DNA of 64,000 nucleotides from JAQUOA01 sp037443785 (GTDB taxonomy: Bacteria; Bacteroidota; Ignavibacteria; UBA10030; UBA8401): positions 1 through 64,000 of the forward strand of contig JBBINR010000016.1 of assembly GCA_037443785.1 (NCBI GenBank), given 5' to 3'. The notes under the pieces are model-generated. The model was given only the letters and a program-made list of their open reading frames with translations, was not told where the DNA came from and ran no database searches. Numbering within the stretch: position 1 is the stretch's first letter; each line of letters begins with the position of its first letter. The position numbers were made by a program, and so were the translations under genes. Shown here piece by piece: positions 51,909 through 61,603 of this stretch.

Positions 51909-53314
51909 TCATGAAAAAAATATTTTTTCTTTTCCTTGTATTCGTGTCATTAAACATTTCCTTTGCACAAAAAACTTCAAAAGCTCCCGCCTCTGCCGGT
52001 CAAGCAGGCGGAACCTCCGGCGTTATCGGCGGCGGCCTTGGCATGTCGTGGATAAAAGATGACAAAGGAGAGATGGTGCCGTATTATCTCATCAATCTTT
52101 CTCCGGAATTGTCGTTCGGGAAAATTGGTGTTGGTCTCGATTTGAATGTGTACGTGAGCAGCAAAGATCAATCGATCCGCTGGCAGGAATTACAGCGCGG
52201 GCGATTCATTCGATACATCCGCTACGGCAACAAAGGCGAAGATATTTACGCACGAGTCGGTGCACTGGATTATGCTCGGCTTGGTCACGGGTCTATTCTC
52301 TATAATTACAAGAACAGTCCGAGCATCGATAATAAAAAAATTGGAACGGAATTCGATCTCGATTTTACAAAATGGGGGTTTGAATCGGTGTACAGCGACG
52401 TGACCGACGCAGGATTGCTCGGACTTCGCGGGTATGCTCGCCCGCTGCAATTTACGCAGATGGCATCGATCCCTGTGATTGGCGGATTAGAAGTCGGCGC
52501 AACGTACGCAACCGACTTGAGAAAAGATTCAAAAGATACGTGGATTGAATATGCAGTTTCCCCTGCTGATCCAAGTATAAGAATTATTCCAAAGTTTGGA
52601 TCTAAACAAAATGCCGGTATGATGAGCATCTTTGGCCTTGATCTCGGCTTGCCGCTCATTCGCGCTTCAGTCGTTGACATGACTTTGTATTATGATTATG
52701 CAAAGATCATTAGTTTTGGAAGCGGCATGTCTGTTGGATTGGAGACGAATTTTTCCGGAATGGGTTTGGTAAAAATCTTCACGAAGTTTGAACGCCGTTT
52801 TGCGCAAACCGATCAATACATTCCATCATATTTTGACGCGTTCTATGAGCTTGACCGATATACTTTAAATATCGATACGAGCAACTTTTTAACAGGATTT
52901 GATTCGAAGGCAAAACGTCTTGCAAATACAAAATCACCCGGTCCGGGATTTTTTGGAAGTTTGCTTGTCGATATTCTCGGAACATTTCAAATCAACGGTT
53001 CATATCAGCGATTGGATCGTGACTCGCACAGCGGAATTTTGCATCTCGGTACGAATACCGGAGATAAAATTCCATTGATCTTTGTCAGTGCCGGATATGA
53101 TAAAAAATATATCAGCAGCAACAAAGATATTTTCACGCTCGACGATCGATCGATCTTATATGCCGAAATCGGTTACAAGCCGTATCCATTCATGATCGTC
53201 TCCACAATTTATACGTGGACATTTGCGCCGGAAAAAGATGCCGATGGAAATGTGAAGGGGTATAAGCCGCAAAAACGAATTACGCCTAAAGTGGGTTTCG
53301 TGTTTCCATTGTAA
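51905..53314 (+). CDS. Probable outer-membrane beta-barrel protein, unknown function
   Basis: 469 residues; ATG 51905 overlaps the spmB stop and ATG 51911 is an equally good start. Signal peptide about 1-22 (ISFAQ). The rest is rich in alternating strands with aromatic ends (RFIRYIRYGNKGEDIYARVG, ALDYARLGHGSILYN, MIVSTIYTW) and ends KVGFVFPL with a terminal aromatic-hydrophobic strand typical of barrels. I do not recognise a family. The operon with spmAB suggests a linked envelope function. Confidence 0.65.
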   Translation: MIMKKIFFLFLVFVSLNISFAQKTSKAPASAGQAGGTSGVIGGGLGMSWIKDDKGEMVPYYLINLSPELSFGKIGVGLDLNVYVSSKDQSIRWQELQRGRFIRYIRYGNKGEDIYARVGALDYARLGHGSILYNYKNSPSIDNKKIGTEFDLDFTKWGFESVYSDVTDAGLLGLRGYARPLQFTQMASIPVIGGLEVGATYATDLRKDSKDTWIEYAVSPADPSIRIIPKFGSKQNAGMMSIFGLDLGLPLIRASVVDMTLYYDYAKIISFGSGMSVGLETNFSGMGLVKIFTKFERRFAQTDQYIPSYFDAFYELDRYTLNIDTSNFLTGFDSKAKRLANTKSPGPGFFGSLLVDILGTFQINGSYQRLDRDSHSGILHLGTNTGDKIPLIFVSAGYDKKYISSNKDIFTLDDRSILYAEIGYKPYPFMIVSTIYTWTFAPEKDADGNVKGYKPQKRITPKVGFVFPL

Positions 53315-53347
53315 AAATTTTCCTGAAATTTTGGCGCAGTGATATTT

Positions 53348-54250
53348 ATGAAACTATTGAATAATCTTGTTGTTACGACCCTTCCATTTGTTCCGAAACC
53401 AATTGTCGCTAAAGTGGCCGGCCGATACATTGCCGGCGAAACTCTTACCGATGCGGTGAAAACAGTTCAAGCATTGAATGCCCAGAATATCATGGCAACT
53501 GTTGATGTACTGGGAGAAGATGTTTTTACGAAAGAACAGTCTCAGCAGAGCCGCAATAAAAGTATTTCAGTGTTGAACGCGATTAAAGAAAATAATCTCG
53601 ATTCAAATTTATCGATTAAGCTTACCTCACTAGGGCTGAAAATCGATACGCAATTTTGTTTGGACAATGTTCTTGCCATTGTGGCACACTCGAGCGCAAA
53701 TAATAATTTTGTCCGCATCGATATGGAAGATCATACCTGCACTGATGATACACTTGCGGTCTACCGTTCTGCACGCGAAAAGCATATGAATGTCGGTATC
53801 GTGATTCAAGCGTATTTACATCGGAGTGAAAATGATATTCGCAGACTCGCCGCAGAAGGAGCAAAGGTTCGGTTATGTAAAGGAATTTATAATGAACCGG
53901 CCCATGTGGCGATCAAAGATCGTGTCGGCATCCAACAGAATTATTTGAAACTCCTTCGCATCCTTTTTGAAGCACAGTGTTATGTCGGTATCGCAACGCA
54001 CGACGATGTGCTGATCGATGGGGCGATAGAAATGATCAACGAATATAAAATGACGCCGGAACAATATGAGTTTCAGATGCTGCTCGGCGTGCGCGATGAA
54101 CGACGGAAACAATTGATTGCGCAAGACCATCGCATGCGCGTCTACGTTCCCTATGGCAAAGATTGGTACGGCTATTCTGTTCGGCGTTTAAAGGAGAATC
54201 CGCAAATGGCAGGACATATCTTCAAAGCGATGCTGAGAATTGGACAGTGA
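53348..54250 (+). CDS. Proline dehydrogenase
   Basis: About 300 residues from ATG 53348 (a GTG at 53339 would add three). This is the short single-domain form. Visible family motifs are ATVDVLGEDV near the start, SIKLTSLGL, VRIDMEDHTCTDDTL, GIVIQAYLHRSENDIRRL, VRLCKGIYNEP, GIATHD, and the FAD/proline-site signature VPYGKDWYGYSVRRLKENP near the end. It oxidises proline to pyrroline-5-carboxylate with FAD, passing electrons to quinone. The P5C dehydrogenase gene is not in the window. Confidence 0.93.
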   Translation: MKLLNNLVVTTLPFVPKPIVAKVAGRYIAGETLTDAVKTVQALNAQNIMATVDVLGEDVFTKEQSQQSRNKSISVLNAIKENNLDSNLSIKLTSLGLKIDTQFCLDNVLAIVAHSSANNNFVRIDMEDHTCTDDTLAVYRSAREKHMNVGIVIQAYLHRSENDIRRLAAEGAKVRLCKGIYNEPAHVAIKDRVGIQQNYLKLLRILFEAQCYVGIATHDDVLIDGAIEMINEYKMTPEQYEFQMLLGVRDERRKQLIAQDHRMRVYVPYGKDWYGYSVRRLKENPQMAGHIFKAMLRIGQ

Positions 54251-54322
54251 TATTTTACATGAGCCTGCCAAAATAATGATGATTCAAACCAACTATTATT
54301 TGCTTCAGCGGAAGGATATCGA

Positions 54323-54997
54323 GTGAATTTTTCTTTACGCTATTTGAAATTCCCTTCTTGGTTTATTGTTTCAATTACGATTTCGGTTTTTATTTTTTCT
54401 GTTGCCGGATGTTCTGCCAATCAGCAAGTTTCCCAAGTTTCTCCTCAAACACCGCCTGTTCCCAGCTATAAATTTTTTTCTCATTCCAAATCAAAAGTCT
54501 TTAACGCAATTGAAAAGGCATTGTATAACCGCGGATACGTTATTACATTGCGTGACGACAACGCCGGAGTAATCACCGCCGAGCAGTATTCGACGACGCC
54601 TCTTCACGAAGATCAAGAACAGGTTCAATCGTCCGGTCCTTCTGCAGGAGAAGTGATTCTTGTGATTTTGGGAATAATTTTTATCGTGGGCATCATTTTC
54701 ATCATCGCTGATGCAATGTCCTCGTCGGATAATTCTGCAAAAGAGAAAGAAAGCCATCATGAGAATGACCGCAATGAGCAGTATGAACACCACGATGACA
54801 ACAAAACAATCGGGTATAAATATATCTTGAATATTCATGCAACGTCCGTAAATGATTCGACGTCAAAAGTTGAATTACATATGACCAAAGTTATCATCGA
54901 AAATGGAACGCCGACTGTGTCGGCGGCGATCAAAAGCAGCGCTTCGCAGAAAATATTCTTTGAGTCATTGGAAAATGAATTGTATTTTGTTCAGTAA
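54323..54997 (+). CDS. Lipoprotein with internal membrane segment and His-rich linker
   Basis: 224 residues starting at GTG 54323, with GGAAGGAT upstream. The lipobox VAGC has Cys30. A soluble segment (YKFFSHSKSKVFNAIEKAL, about 50-85) is followed by a strongly hydrophobic helix (VILVILGIIFIVGIIFII, about 111-129) and a His/Glu-rich linker (KESHHENDRNEQYEHHDDN). The last 65 residues form a beta-rich part. I recognise no family; function unknown. Confidence 0.65.
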   Translation: MNFSLRYLKFPSWFIVSITISVFIFSVAGCSANQQVSQVSPQTPPVPSYKFFSHSKSKVFNAIEKALYNRGYVITLRDDNAGVITAEQYSTTPLHEDQEQVQSSGPSAGEVILVILGIIFIVGIIFIIADAMSSSDNSAKEKESHHENDRNEQYEHHDDNKTIGYKYILNIHATSVNDSTSKVELHMTKVIIENGTPTVSAAIKSSASQKIFFESLENELYFVQ

Positions 54998-55053
54998 TTA
55001 TACGTTAAGCATTTAGCGAACATTACGATCTATCATTAATAAAGGAGCTACTT

Positions 55054-57141
55054 ATGGCAGAAGTACACAAAGACGACGGACCAAAACACGTTCCGTACGT
55101 CTCTTCCGGATCAGACATGAAAGAGTTCACTCTTCGTGCGCTTGTCATCGGGCTTATCATGTGCGTGGTATTGGGAGCGGCAAATGCATATCTCGGCTTA
55201 AAAGCGGGAATGACCATTGCTGCAACGTATCCCGCAGCAGTTATTGGAATGGCATTGCTAAAATTAATGAAGGGAAGCATCCTTGAAGAAAATATGGCGC
55301 GAACCGTCGGTTCAATCGGCGAATCCGTTGCCGCTGGCGCTATTTTCACTATCCCCGCATTCGTTGTTCTTCACATCTGGAAATTCAATACCGAATCGAT
55401 GAAGAATGAATATCTTACGGCAGCGGCATTAATGATCTTGGGTGGTATTCTCGGAATCATGTTCGTTACCGTGCTTCGCCGTGTGATGGTTGAAGATCGT
55501 TCACTGCCGTTTCCGGAATCAGTTGCCGCGGCAGAAATTCACAAAGCAGGACAACGCGGAACGGAAGCAGCATTTCAATTATTTAAAGCGATGGCCGTTG
55601 GTGCATTTATAAAATTGTTGGATGGCTTAGGAGTATTTCACTCGTCGAATGATTTTCAGGTGATGGTTGGCCGTGTGAAAGAATCATTTGTGCGGCTTGG
55701 ATTGAAAAGTGATGCCGACAAAATTATGGGAGGCGGCATCACCACAATTTCTGCACCGGCTGCAACTCCCGCATACATCGGTGTCGGATATATTATCGGT
55801 CCGGAGCTTGGTGCCTTGAACTTTGCCGGCGGTGTGCTTGCATGGGGGCTATTCGTTCCGCTGCTCGTATTCTTTCTTGGCCCGCAATTGATTGATAAAT
55901 ATCTTTCCACAAACAATAATGATTCGTTTGCAGCATGGGCAGCGTTGACAGGACATCTCTATAGATATATAGTTCGACCGATTGCTGTTGGCGGTATGCT
56001 TGTTGGCGCATGTTTTACCTTGTGGAAAATGCGGAAGAATTTAATTCTCGGCATCAAGCGCGGAATTGCTGACGTTAAAAAATCTGCAGTCGCAAAAGAG
56101 GCGACCGACCGCACAGAAAAAGATCTTTCGTTCAAAACAGTTATTCTCGGTGTCGTTATTGTTTTTGCACTGATGATCGGTTTGTATTTTTATTTCACTG
56201 AAATGTGGATTGGCGCAATCCTTGCCGCGATTGTTATGCTGGTTACAGGATTTTTCTTCGCGGCTGTTTCCGGCAACCTTGTCGGCATGATCGGTTCGTC
56301 GAACAATCCAATTTCCGGTTTAACACTTGCAACAACTGTTGTTGCTGCGTTGACGATGGTGTTAGTTGGCGTGAATGGAATTCAGGGCGTTGCTGCTGTG
56401 CTTGGCGTTGCCGCTATCGTCTGCGTTTCATCTGCCGTTGCCGGTGAAATGCTTCAAGATTTAAAAGTCGGACACATCCTCGGCGGAACACCGTCGAAGA
56501 TGCAGGTCGGCGATATTATCGGCGTTATTCTTGCCGGACTTGTAATGTTCTTTCCGCTGTATGTTTTGCATAATTCTGATCTTGCAAGCAACCCGCTCAC
56601 CGGCGGATTCGGCGGACCGAAACTTCCCGCACCGCAAGCAGGATTAATGGCGGCGTTGTCTCAAGGAATTGTCGGCGGCGAAATGGCATGGCCGTTAGTG
56701 CTTGTCGGAATTGCCATGGGTATTGCTCTTATTTTAATTCGTGTCAAAAGCCCGATGTTATTTTCTGTCGGTATGTATCTTCCGTTGGAAACAACATTTG
56801 CAATTTTTATCGGCGGATTAATTCGCGGATACGTTGACAAACGCGCTGTAAAACGCGGATATAACGATGCACAAAAAGCTCGCGTAGAAAATGCTGGAAT
56901 TCTTTCTGCATCGGGTTTGATTGCGGGCGAAGCGTTGATGGGATTATTTATTGCGACCGTTGTGTTCGTCCGAGACCAAACAAGCGGCACACCGGAATTT
57001 TGGTCAATTCCGATGTTTGAGTCAGTTGCGTCATGGTTAGCAATTCCTGTATTTCTCGTGTTGATTGCGTATTTGGTGAAAATACCATTATCAAAAGCGG
57101 GCAGTCCTGATGAACCCGCACCGCCAACAGCAATGATGTGA
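55054..57141 (+). CDS. OPT-family oligopeptide transporter
   Basis: 695 residues with some fifteen membrane helices. The N-terminal FTLRALVIGLIMCVVLGAAN then AYLGLKAGMTIAATYPAAVI and VGSIGESVAAGAIFTIPAFV are typical of the bacterial OPT branch. GSSNNPISGLTLATTVVAAL and AGEMLQDLKVGHILGGTPSK mark the second half. The family imports small peptides or metal chelates with protons. The next gene is a dipeptidase, supporting a peptide-uptake role. AAAGGAG precedes the ATG. Confidence 0.93.
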   Translation: MAEVHKDDGPKHVPYVSSGSDMKEFTLRALVIGLIMCVVLGAANAYLGLKAGMTIAATYPAAVIGMALLKLMKGSILEENMARTVGSIGESVAAGAIFTIPAFVVLHIWKFNTESMKNEYLTAAALMILGGILGIMFVTVLRRVMVEDRSLPFPESVAAAEIHKAGQRGTEAAFQLFKAMAVGAFIKLLDGLGVFHSSNDFQVMVGRVKESFVRLGLKSDADKIMGGGITTISAPAATPAYIGVGYIIGPELGALNFAGGVLAWGLFVPLLVFFLGPQLIDKYLSTNNNDSFAAWAALTGHLYRYIVRPIAVGGMLVGACFTLWKMRKNLILGIKRGIADVKKSAVAKEATDRTEKDLSFKTVILGVVIVFALMIGLYFYFTEMWIGAILAAIVMLVTGFFFAAVSGNLVGMIGSSNNPISGLTLATTVVAALTMVLVGVNGIQGVAAVLGVAAIVCVSSAVAGEMLQDLKVGHILGGTPSKMQVGDIIGVILAGLVMFFPLYVLHNSDLASNPLTGGFGGPKLPAPQAGLMAALSQGIVGGEMAWPLVLVGIAMGIALILIRVKSPMLFSVGMYLPLETTFAIFIGGLIRGYVDKRAVKRGYNDAQKARVENAGILSASGLIAGEALMGLFIATVVFVRDQTSGTPEFWSIPMFESVASWLAIPVFLVLIAYLVKIPLSKAGSPDEPAPPTAMM

Positions 57142-57152
57142 TGTAATAATCC

Positions 57153-57185
57153 TCTCACAGAAAGTATGAACTGCTTTCTGTGAGA
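57153..57185. other. Strong hairpin without T-tract after the OPT gene
   Basis: TCTCACAGAAAG (57153-57164) pairs perfectly with CTTTCTGTGAGA (57174-57185) around a 9-nt loop. Neither side carries a run of T, so it is not a standard intrinsic terminator. It may stabilise the transporter message 3' end or act with a factor. Confidence 0.6.
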
Positions 57186-57300
57186 AAGGATAAAAGACTT
57201 TATAATTCGTCTCTCACCGAAGATAAAAAATATCTTCATGTTGAGATTAACCCAATTGAGCCGTTGAACAAACGGTGTATCCAAATTATGTGAGGCAATT

Positions 57301-58755
57301 ATGTCAGAAGCAATTCAAGGTTTACAACCTGCGTTAGTGTGGAAATATTTCGCAGAGATCAGCAGGATTCCGCGTCCATCAAAACATGAAAAACAAATCT
57401 CCGATTATCTCATGGAGACCGCAAAAAAACTTGGCCTTGAAGCTAAGCGCGATAAATTTCTGAATGTTGTTGTGAAAAAACCTGCATCTGCAGGAAGAGA
57501 AAATGTTCCATCCATCTGTCTGCAGGGACATGTGGATATGGTTCCCGAAAAAAACAAAGATAAAGTTCATAACTTCTTGAAGGATCCGATCGAACTCGTT
57601 CGCAAAGGAAATTTTTTGATGGCGAACGGCACAACACTCGGTGCCGATAATGGAATTGCCGTTGCAACATATCTTGCTATTATGGAGGACAAATCGTTGG
57701 TGCACGGACCGCTCGAACTTCTGTTTACTGTTGATGAAGAAACTGGATTGACCGGCGCGAATAATTTGAAGCCTGGCTTTCTTGAGAGCAAAACATTGAT
57801 GAATCTCGATTCCGAAGAAGAAGGTTCATTGTATGTCGGTTGTTCAGGCGGACGTAATACCCATGGGGTATGGAAATTAAAAACCGACAATGCACCCAAA
57901 GGAACTGTTGCGCTTAAAATTATCGTCAAAGGATTAAAAGGGGGACACTCGGGACTTGAGATTGATAAAGGGCGGGGCAACTCTATCAAAATAATGAATC
58001 GTGTATTGATTGCATTGGATAAAGCAGGTGCACGTCTTTCACACATTGAAGGTGGAAACAAGAGCAATGCTATTCCGCGCGAAGCTGAGGCGATTGTCTT
58101 TGTAGCGAAAAAAGACGTGAAAAAAGCCGCTGTGATTATTGCAGACTGGAATGATACGATTAAAGCAGAATTGTCTTCCGTTGAACCCGATTTGCAAATC
58201 GTTGCAGAGCAAATCGAGATGAAGAAAGCGAAAGTGCTGAAGAAAGATCTGCAGAAAGCAATTTATCAAACCATCTCAGCGCTTCCGCACGGTGTTTTGA
58301 AAATGAGTGCTGATATTAAAGAACTTGTTGAAACATCAACCAACGTTGCCATCATCACTACTGATAAAAAGGGAATTGAATTGATAACAAGTCAACGCAG
58401 TTCCGTTGCATCGGAAATTGTAGAATCGTTGCAAACAATGGCGTCGATCTTCACCCTTGGCGGTGCATCGGTAAAACAAACCGAGGGATATCCTGGATGG
58501 AAACCGAATCTCAATTCAAAAATTTTAGCGACCGCAAAACAATCATATAAAAATTTGTATGGCAAAGAACCGCTGGTAAAAGCAATTCACGCCGGACTTG
58601 AATGCGGTATCATCGGTGAAAAATATCCGGGTATGGATATGGTTTCATTCGGTCCAACGCTTGAAGGCGTGCATTCGCCGGATGAAAAGATTCACATTGA
58701 TACAGTGGAAAAATTCTGGAAATTTACGCTCGAAATTTTAAAGACTGTGAATTAA
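57301..58755 (+). CDS. pepD: Aminoacyl-histidine (Xaa-His) dipeptidase PepD
   Basis: 484 residues, cytoplasmic, M20 family. The zinc-site motifs are LQGHVDMV, GADNGIAVA and DEETGLTGA, followed by NLDSEEEG and GLKGGHSGLEI of the lid domain, then AIHAGLECGIIGEKYPGMD and SFGPTLEGVHSPDE near the end. It cleaves dipeptides such as carnosine-like Xaa-His. The gene is placed 159 bases after the OPT transporter, so imported peptides are its likely substrates. Length matches E. coli PepD. Confidence 0.94.
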   Translation: MSEAIQGLQPALVWKYFAEISRIPRPSKHEKQISDYLMETAKKLGLEAKRDKFLNVVVKKPASAGRENVPSICLQGHVDMVPEKNKDKVHNFLKDPIELVRKGNFLMANGTTLGADNGIAVATYLAIMEDKSLVHGPLELLFTVDEETGLTGANNLKPGFLESKTLMNLDSEEEGSLYVGCSGGRNTHGVWKLKTDNAPKGTVALKIIVKGLKGGHSGLEIDKGRGNSIKIMNRVLIALDKAGARLSHIEGGNKSNAIPREAEAIVFVAKKDVKKAAVIIADWNDTIKAELSSVEPDLQIVAEQIEMKKAKVLKKDLQKAIYQTISALPHGVLKMSADIKELVETSTNVAIITTDKKGIELITSQRSSVASEIVESLQTMASIFTLGGASVKQTEGYPGWKPNLNSKILATAKQSYKNLYGKEPLVKAIHAGLECGIIGEKYPGMDMVSFGPTLEGVHSPDEKIHIDTVEKFWKFTLEILKTVN

Positions 58756-58784
58756 ATGAAATCGTAGTGAAATCGTTTCTCAAT

Positions 58785-58815
58785 CGCCGTACACAACCTG
58801 TGCGGCGTTTTTTTT
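58785..58815 (+). terminator. Rho-independent terminator after pepD
   Basis: CGCCGTAC (58785-58792) pairs with GTGCGGCG (58800-58807, one G-U pair), loop 7 nt, then eight T residues. Confidence 0.88.
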
Positions 58816-58857
58816 CTTCCATGATAGAATAATTTTTATGTACAAACGGAAAAATCT

Positions 58858-60141
58858 ATGACGACTTCAGCAGCTTCAACAACACTTCCTGCTCCGCCGC
58901 GTGCATATCGATGGCTTGTTCTCGTTCTTATCAGCCTTGCAATGTTTGGCAATTACTACATTTACGATGCAATCAGTCCGCTTGCTGATGTATTGGTTAA
59001 GCAATTGCATTTCACCGATTCCGATATCGGATTGCTGCAGGGAATTTACAGCGTCCCGAATATTTTTATGGTGCTCATCGGCGGATTTATTATTGATAGA
59101 TTGGGAACGAAAAAATCGACGTTTATTTTTGCTGCACTATGCTTGCTGGGTTCTATAATAACAGTTTCCAGCGGAACGTTATTTGTGATGGCAGCAGGAA
59201 GATTAGTGTTTGGACTCGGCGCTGAATCGTTGATTGTTGCGGTGACAACAGCCATTGCAAAATGGTTTCGCGGAAAAGAATTGAGCTTTGCTTTTGGTAT
59301 CAATTTGACGATTGCACGATTGGGTTCGTTTGCCGCATTGAATTCGCCATCATGGGCATCAAAATATTATGACAACTGGCAGGCAGCACTCATGATCTCT
59401 GTTGTGTTTGGTGTGGTGTGTGTTGCTGGTGCGGTGATTTATTGGGGACTCGAATCGAAAGCGGAAAAAAAATACCGGATCGGAGAAGCAGGCGCAACTG
59501 ACAAAGTTGTATTTGCCGATATCATGAAGTTTGGAACATCGTATTGGTACATCGTCGCTTTGTGTATTACATTTTATTCCGGCATTTTTCCATTCCAAAC
59601 ATTTGCTGTGAAATTTTTTATCGAAGCCCATGGAACATCGCGCGAGCTCGGCGGATTCTTATCAAGCATGCTTACATTGTTCGCAATGGTGGCAACGCCA
59701 TTGTTTGGTCTAATGGTTGACAAAATTGGTAAACGATCACTCTTTATGATGTTTGGATCGTTGCTGCTTGTTCCGGTCTATTTGATGATGGCATATACGC
59801 ACATCTCACTCTACGTTCCAATGGCAATGATGGGAATTGCGTTCTCATTAATTCCCGGCATCATGTGGCCCTCAGTAGCGTACATTGTTGGAGAATCAAA
59901 ACTCGGCACGGCATATGGCTTGATGACGCTCATTCAAAATATTGGATTGGCGGGATTCAATTTCTTAATCGGCTGGGCAAATGATTTTTCCGGTGCGAGC
60001 GCAGCAAATCCCGGAGGTTATACGTTAGGAATGTGGTTCTTCTCTTCGCTCGGATTCATCGGATTTCTATTCGCATTCCTTTTGAGACGTCGTGAAATGG
60101 GACCGCATGCTCATGGACTTGAAACGATTAAAGCTGGATAA
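58858..60141 (+). CDS. Major facilitator superfamily transporter
   Basis: 427 residues, twelve predicted helices. The loop 2-3 motif is GGFIIDRLGTKKSTFIFAAL and GRLVFGLGAESLIVA belongs to helix 4; the second half has GLMVDKIGKRSLFMMFGSLL. The subgroup cannot be set, though an organic acid, sugar or peptide substrate is possible. It is followed 3 bases later by an aminopeptidase gene, so peptide or amino-acid traffic is a fair guess. Confidence 0.88.
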   Translation: MTTSAASTTLPAPPRAYRWLVLVLISLAMFGNYYIYDAISPLADVLVKQLHFTDSDIGLLQGIYSVPNIFMVLIGGFIIDRLGTKKSTFIFAALCLLGSIITVSSGTLFVMAAGRLVFGLGAESLIVAVTTAIAKWFRGKELSFAFGINLTIARLGSFAALNSPSWASKYYDNWQAALMISVVFGVVCVAGAVIYWGLESKAEKKYRIGEAGATDKVVFADIMKFGTSYWYIVALCITFYSGIFPFQTFAVKFFIEAHGTSRELGGFLSSMLTLFAMVATPLFGLMVDKIGKRSLFMMFGSLLLVPVYLMMAYTHISLYVPMAMMGIAFSLIPGIMWPSVAYIVGESKLGTAYGLMTLIQNIGLAGFNFLIGWANDFSGASAANPGGYTLGMWFFSSLGFIGFLFAFLLRRREMGPHAHGLETIKAG

Positions 60142-60144
60142 GGA

Positions 60145-61113
60145 ATGAATATTTCTTCGCAATTACTCTCTGCCTCTCAAATCGCAATCCGCGATTGCAT
60201 GGGAACAAAGCAGAACGAAAAAATTCTTGTGGTTACGGATGAACCATTGCGTACACTCGGCTATGCATTATGGAAAGCGGCAAAAGATTTCGGCAACGAA
60301 GTTTTGCTGGTGGAAATTCTTCCCCGTAAATCGAACGGCGAAGAACCTCCGGCAGAAGTTGCAGAGCTGATGAAGAAGTTCGATGTTGTTTTCTGTCCTA
60401 CATCAAAATCATTAACGCATACCGATGCACGCCGTGCAGCGAGTTCGTTGGGTGTTCGCATTGCAACACTTCCCGGTGTAACGGAAGAAATTATGGTTCG
60501 CTGCATGAACGCAGATTATCACGCCATTGCGCATCGAACGTACACTCTCTGCGGAATGCTTGAAAAATCTTCCGTTGTTCGTGTAACATCTCCTGCAGGT
60601 ACCGATATTACAATGCCGATCAAAGGAAGAACTGCACATGCAAGTTCCGGATTGTTTCATGAAAAAGGACAATCAGGCAATCTCCCGACCGGTGAAGCAT
60701 ACCTTGCGCCGCTTGAACATCAATCGAATGGTGTCGTTGTCGTTGATGGCTCGATGGCAATGGTAGGAATGGTGAAGACGCCGATTCGCATCGTAGTGAA
60801 AGACGGATACGCATCAGAAATTAGTGGAGGTGCGGAAGCGGATCAATTTAAAAAGCTTTTGGAACCGCACGGTAAAGATGCATACACCGTTGCAGAGTTT
60901 GGCATCGGTACGAATGATAAAGCAATTCTCACCGGCAAAATCATCGAAGATGAAAAAGTGATGGGAACAATCCATATTGCATTTGGCGATAATAAGTCGA
61001 TGGGAGGCTCTGTTCGCGTTGCAAGCCATCTCGATGGATTAGTAAAATCTCCCACTGTTTGGTTTGATGAGAAGATGGTTATGAAAGATGGAAAATTCGT
61101 AATCGAAATATAA
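60145..61113 (+). CDS. M29-like aminopeptidase (aminopeptidase T family)
   Basis: 322 residues, cytoplasmic. The end has the family metal-site pattern: GNLPTGEAYLAPLE, AEFGIGTNDKAILTGKIIED, GTIHIAFGDNKSMGG and VASHLDGLV, with Glu, His and Asp ligands in the usual order. The N-terminal half (KILVVTDEPLRTLGYALWKA) is the alpha/beta domain of the shorter archaeal and bacterial branch. It would release N-terminal residues from peptides. The next gene begins 7 bases after it. Confidence 0.85.
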   Translation: MNISSQLLSASQIAIRDCMGTKQNEKILVVTDEPLRTLGYALWKAAKDFGNEVLLVEILPRKSNGEEPPAEVAELMKKFDVVFCPTSKSLTHTDARRAASSLGVRIATLPGVTEEIMVRCMNADYHAIAHRTYTLCGMLEKSSVVRVTSPAGTDITMPIKGRTAHASSGLFHEKGQSGNLPTGEAYLAPLEHQSNGVVVVDGSMAMVGMVKTPIRIVVKDGYASEISGGAEADQFKKLLEPHGKDAYTVAEFGIGTNDKAILTGKIIEDEKVMGTIHIAFGDNKSMGGSVRVASHLDGLVKSPTVWFDEKMVMKDGKFVIEI

Positions 61114-61120
61114 ATCGAAA

Positions 61121-61564
61121 ATGCCTACTTCACTCGAAATTCTTCAATCCGAATTTAGCCAATTGCATAAGCAATTTCCTTCAGCAGAACTCCCTCCGAA
61201 GTGTTCTGCTTCCATGAAGGGAGAATATGTTGATTACGAATCACGACTGATGTTGAAGATTGCGTTTCCGGTCCTTGAGGAATATCTCAATCCGATGAAA
61301 GCGATGCAGGGCGGATTTATTACAGCCGCGTTTGACAATGTTTTTGGCCCGCTCAGTTATCTCGCCTCAAGAACTCCATGCACAACACTCGATCTTCATA
61401 CGAATTACATTCGCTCAATTAATGCTGGCGAAATACTAACTGTTACAGCCCGTGTAGTTTCTCGCGGTGTATCGGCGATGCATCTTTCCGGAGAGGCTGT
61501 GAATGAAAGAGGAAAATTAATTGCAACATGCACTTCACACATGGTGCCGCTGAAATTACCGTAG
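61121..61564 (+). CDS. PaaI-type hotdog-fold thioesterase
   Basis: 147 residues. The hotdog pattern is clear: NPMKAMQGGFITAAFDNVFG (active-site helix), LDLHTNYIRSINAGEILTVT and KLIATCTSHMVPLKL. Members hydrolyse acyl-CoA thioesters, often phenylacetyl or hydroxybenzoyl forms. The substrate is unknown. The position between amino-acid genes suggests clearance of acyl-CoA from amino-acid breakdown. Confidence 0.88.
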   Translation: MPTSLEILQSEFSQLHKQFPSAELPPKCSASMKGEYVDYESRLMLKIAFPVLEEYLNPMKAMQGGFITAAFDNVFGPLSYLASRTPCTTLDLHTNYIRSINAGEILTVTARVVSRGVSAMHLSGEAVNERGKLIATCTSHMVPLKLP

Positions 61565-61603
61565 TTCGATTCACGATTTCATAATTTTAATGTCAAAAAC
61601 CAT

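Noticed and set aside
57153..57185. Hairpin after the OPT gene as an intrinsic terminator
   Set aside because: No T-run follows on either strand.
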